Assembly: GCA_025738555.1 (NCBI GenBank)
Contig: JAOVFP010000002.1
Location: 3,534,001-3,598,000, forward strand
DNA: 64,000 nucleotides
Reading direction: 5' to 3'
From: Cyathus striatus
Taxonomy: Eukaryota > Basidiomycota > Agaricomycetes > Agaricales > Nidulariaceae
The translations under genes and the position numbers were made by a program. Positions 62,674 through 64,000 of the stretch are shown in pieces; positions within the stretch are counted from its first letter, which is position 1, and the number at the start of each line of letters is the position of its first letter. Under the pieces are notes generated by a model, which did no database searches, was not told the origin of the DNA, and saw only the letters and a list, made by a program, of their open reading frames with translations.

Positions 62674-62951
62674 CTGAGTTCATGTACTGGGTGAACCAAT
62701 GAGGCTACATTTTCAGTCTGTTTTGATATGGGGTAAATAGTACAGCATCAAGGGCAGGCTACAGTGCTATGTTGTTGTTGTTGCAAACAGATAGCAGGCA
62801 GAGACATACACCTGTAGTCTTACTGTGGACTCTGTGGTTTGGTCTCTAGATAATCTACTCATTTCTTTGAAATAAATTCCTTTTGTTCCTTACAGTCCTG
62901 GGATAAAATTTACTTATATGGTAAGAACCATTGTTAATCAATTCTTCAGAC

Positions 62952-62969
62952 TTCTGGAACATTCTAGAA
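62952..62969 (+). promoter_or_regulatory. Perfect four-unit heat-shock element
   Basis: TTC-tg-GAA-ca-TTC-ta-GAA: four alternating units at exact 5-bp spacing, the consensus bound by trimeric heat-shock factor. It lies about 45 bp upstream of a TATA box and 154 bp before the open frame at 63123. Confidence 0.7.
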
Positions 62970-63014
62970 GTCCCCAGGAATGCCCCTGACCCACATGTTC
63001 ACAGAAATAGAGGC

Positions 63015-63021
63015 TATATAA
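63015..63021 (+). promoter_or_regulatory. TATA box
   Basis: TATATAA in the context GGCTATATAAGC, 102 bp before the ATG at 63123 and downstream of the heat-shock element. This is the order and spacing expected of a TATA-type fungal promoter. Confidence 0.6.
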
Positions 63022-63122
63022 GCTTCATTTCATGCAATTCATCTCTCCATCTCTTTAGGTGCAGTGGTTTCTACTTGTCATCTCCTGTTCAATGTGTTCA
63101 GCTAACATCTTTTTTAAAGGAA

Positions 63123-64000
63123 ATGTCAATACTTGAAACCACATTCAAACCAGCTAATCCATTCATTTGGTCCCATTTACCCCACAGGAAAGAGGAACAC
63201 TCATGTAGATTTCAGCCCTTCTCCAATTTGGATTTGGGTCAGAAACCTTATGGTACAGGCTCCAAGCCTCAGCCCTCATCAAATTTAAAGTTGTGCATAG
63301 AGCAAGCACCAATGGCATCTATTTACAATAGCACAGCTTCACCACTGTTGCATTCACACATTGAATCTACAAATGTATTGGATAACACAACAACCACTCT
63401 ACATTCATATGTTCAAAATGGCACCAACTTCCATGCTGAGACATTCATGTCTCAGGTAAAATGGAAATCACCCTTGCAAGTGTGTCAAAGCATTCCTAAT
63501 TGGGAAGATGTTGTACACTATGCATTCACTGAACCTACCAAAGGATTTTCCACACTTTCAATCAACACAGTTTCATACCCCCATACAACAAATAGCAATC
63601 CTATAAAGCTATCTGATGAATGGACATGGAATGAATCAGTTATGCATACAAATCTCCGACATCTCTCAGGAGATTTAAATCATGATTCACCAAACACATT
63701 GTCCTCACCAATAGCTTGTAAATCCAGAGTAATGTCTTTGCCAAAACGATCTGCTTTTCTTAAACAGAAAATTTCTGGTGAAAACACAAAAGTTCACCCT
63801 AATAAAAAGCCAAGAGCAAATGTTCAAAACAGCCTTTTGGTGCTGCAAAAGTCAATTACTTCTCCCATGTCCAGAAGCAGAAGGGGGTGGCTCCAGACAA
63901 TGACAATACAGAGGAATACTGGGAAACAAAACATGAATCAGAAGGCATCACAAACAATTTATTTCAAAATAATGGTACCTGCACCAAAGACAGCAGTAAA
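63123..64000 (+). CDS. Partial open frame in CpG-depleted segment, unknown protein
   Basis: Read by hand from ATG at 63123 (MSILETTFKPANPFIWSHL), the frame stays open for 292 codons and leaves the window without a stop. The product begins with a Ser/Thr/Asn/His-rich stretch with scattered aromatic residues (WKSPLQVCQSIPNWEDVVHY, SDEWTWNESVMHTNL). It becomes basic later (RVMSLPKRSAFLKQKISG, NKKPRANV, SRSRRGWLQ), as a nucleic-acid-binding gag-like or DNA-binding protein might. No known domain is recognised. A GTAAAA at 63456 could be a splice donor, so the true exon may be shorter. An open frame this long in AT-rich sequence is unlikely by chance, which argues for recent coding function. Confidence 0.55.
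   Translation, partial: MSILETTFKPANPFIWSHLPHRKEEHSCRFQPFSNLDLGQKPYGTGSKPQPSSNLKLCIEQAPMASIYNSTASPLLHSHIESTNVLDNTTTTLHSYVQNGTNFHAETFMSQVKWKSPLQVCQSIPNWEDVVHYAFTEPTKGFSTLSINTVSYPHTTNSNPIKLSDEWTWNESVMHTNLRHLSGDLNHDSPNTLSSPIACKSRVMSLPKRSAFLKQKISGENTKVHPNKKPRANVQNSLLVLQKSITSPMSRSRRGWLQTMTIQRNTGKQNMNQKASQTIYFKIMVPAPKTAV

Larger units (their letters stand above)
62674..64000 (+). mobile_element. CpG-depleted segment, probable transposable-element copy (incomplete at window end)
   Basis: By eye the plus strand has no CpG from 62674 to 63656 and only two (63657, 63747) up to 64000, whereas flanking genes have many per 100 bp. TpG and CpA are common. Loss of CpG is what cytosine methylation of repeats produces in mushroom genomes. 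The segment has its own promoter-like elements and a long open frame. No terminal repeat, target-site duplication or known transposase or polymerase domain is visible, so the class of element is unknown, and a non-mobile but methylated gene remains possible. Confidence 0.5.

Noticed and set aside
62752..62790. TG-starting TTG repeats considered as the left end of a long terminal repeat
   Set aside because: No matching CA end or primer-binding site is visible, and the partner repeat would be outside the window.

Overview
The window looks like a gene-dense nuclear fragment from a filamentous basidiomycete, most likely a mushroom-forming Agaricomycete. The evidence is the many spliced genes with introns of about 50 nt (GT donor, branch-site-like CTNAC, AG acceptor) and the gene set: a STRIPAK Far11/STRIP subunit, a zinc-cluster transcription factor, a kinesin-8, mitochondrial ClpX, and a forkhead factor. 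No bacterial, organellar or tRNA features were seen. The species cannot be named from the sequence.

Layout. 0.4-3.8 kb (+): a low-complexity protein rich in Trp-Gly repeats with a conserved C-terminal domain. 4.1-6.0 kb (-): a degenerate RNase H-like exonuclease relative. 6.2-6.9 kb (+): a small membrane/coiled-coil protein. 7.3-12.8 kb (+): a 1,743-residue coiled-coil protein with a C-terminal GAR (Gas2) domain. 13.0-14.7 kb (-): a C2H2 zinc-finger protein. 15.0-16.2 kb (+): a mitochondrial Cyc2/cytochrome b5 reductase-like flavoprotein. 16.3-17.5 kb (-): dihydroorotase. 17.8-21.0 kb (+): kinesin-8. 21.4-22.2 kb (-): p24 cargo receptor. 22.4-23.3 kb (+): RanBP1. 23.6-25.9 kb (-): ClpX. 26.2-28.6 kb (+): cactin. 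28.9-32.8 kb (+): ubiquitin E1. 33.8-36.2 kb (-): a cyclin-domain protein. 37.5-41.7 kb (+): Far11/STRIP. 42.0-45.1 kb (+): Zn2Cys6 factor. 46.1-50.0 kb (+): Kcs1-type inositol hexakisphosphate kinase. 50.5-52.3 kb (+): a 16-exon HEI10/CCNB1IP1-like RING protein that ordinary ORF calling misses. 52.5-55.5 kb (-): CUE-domain protein. 56.7-57.5 kb (+): MED18. 57.5-58.9 kb (-): BCD1. 59.1-60.1 kb (-): DRE2. 60.5-61.9 kb (-): forkhead factor. 62.7-64.0 kb: a CpG-depleted, probably mobile-element segment with an open frame running off the end.

Most genes are housekeeping and not functionally clustered. Many are divergent pairs sharing 200-310 bp promoters or convergent pairs, down to an 18 bp gap between MED18 and BCD1. 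The points most worth a second look are the Trp-Gly repeat protein (possible Argonaute-hook protein), the microexon-shattered RING and zinc-cluster domains, the GAR-domain giant, three apparent one-base losses in or near homopolymers (assembly accuracy or real frameshifts), and the CpG-free segment whose intact reading frame sits behind a perfect heat-shock element and TATA box.
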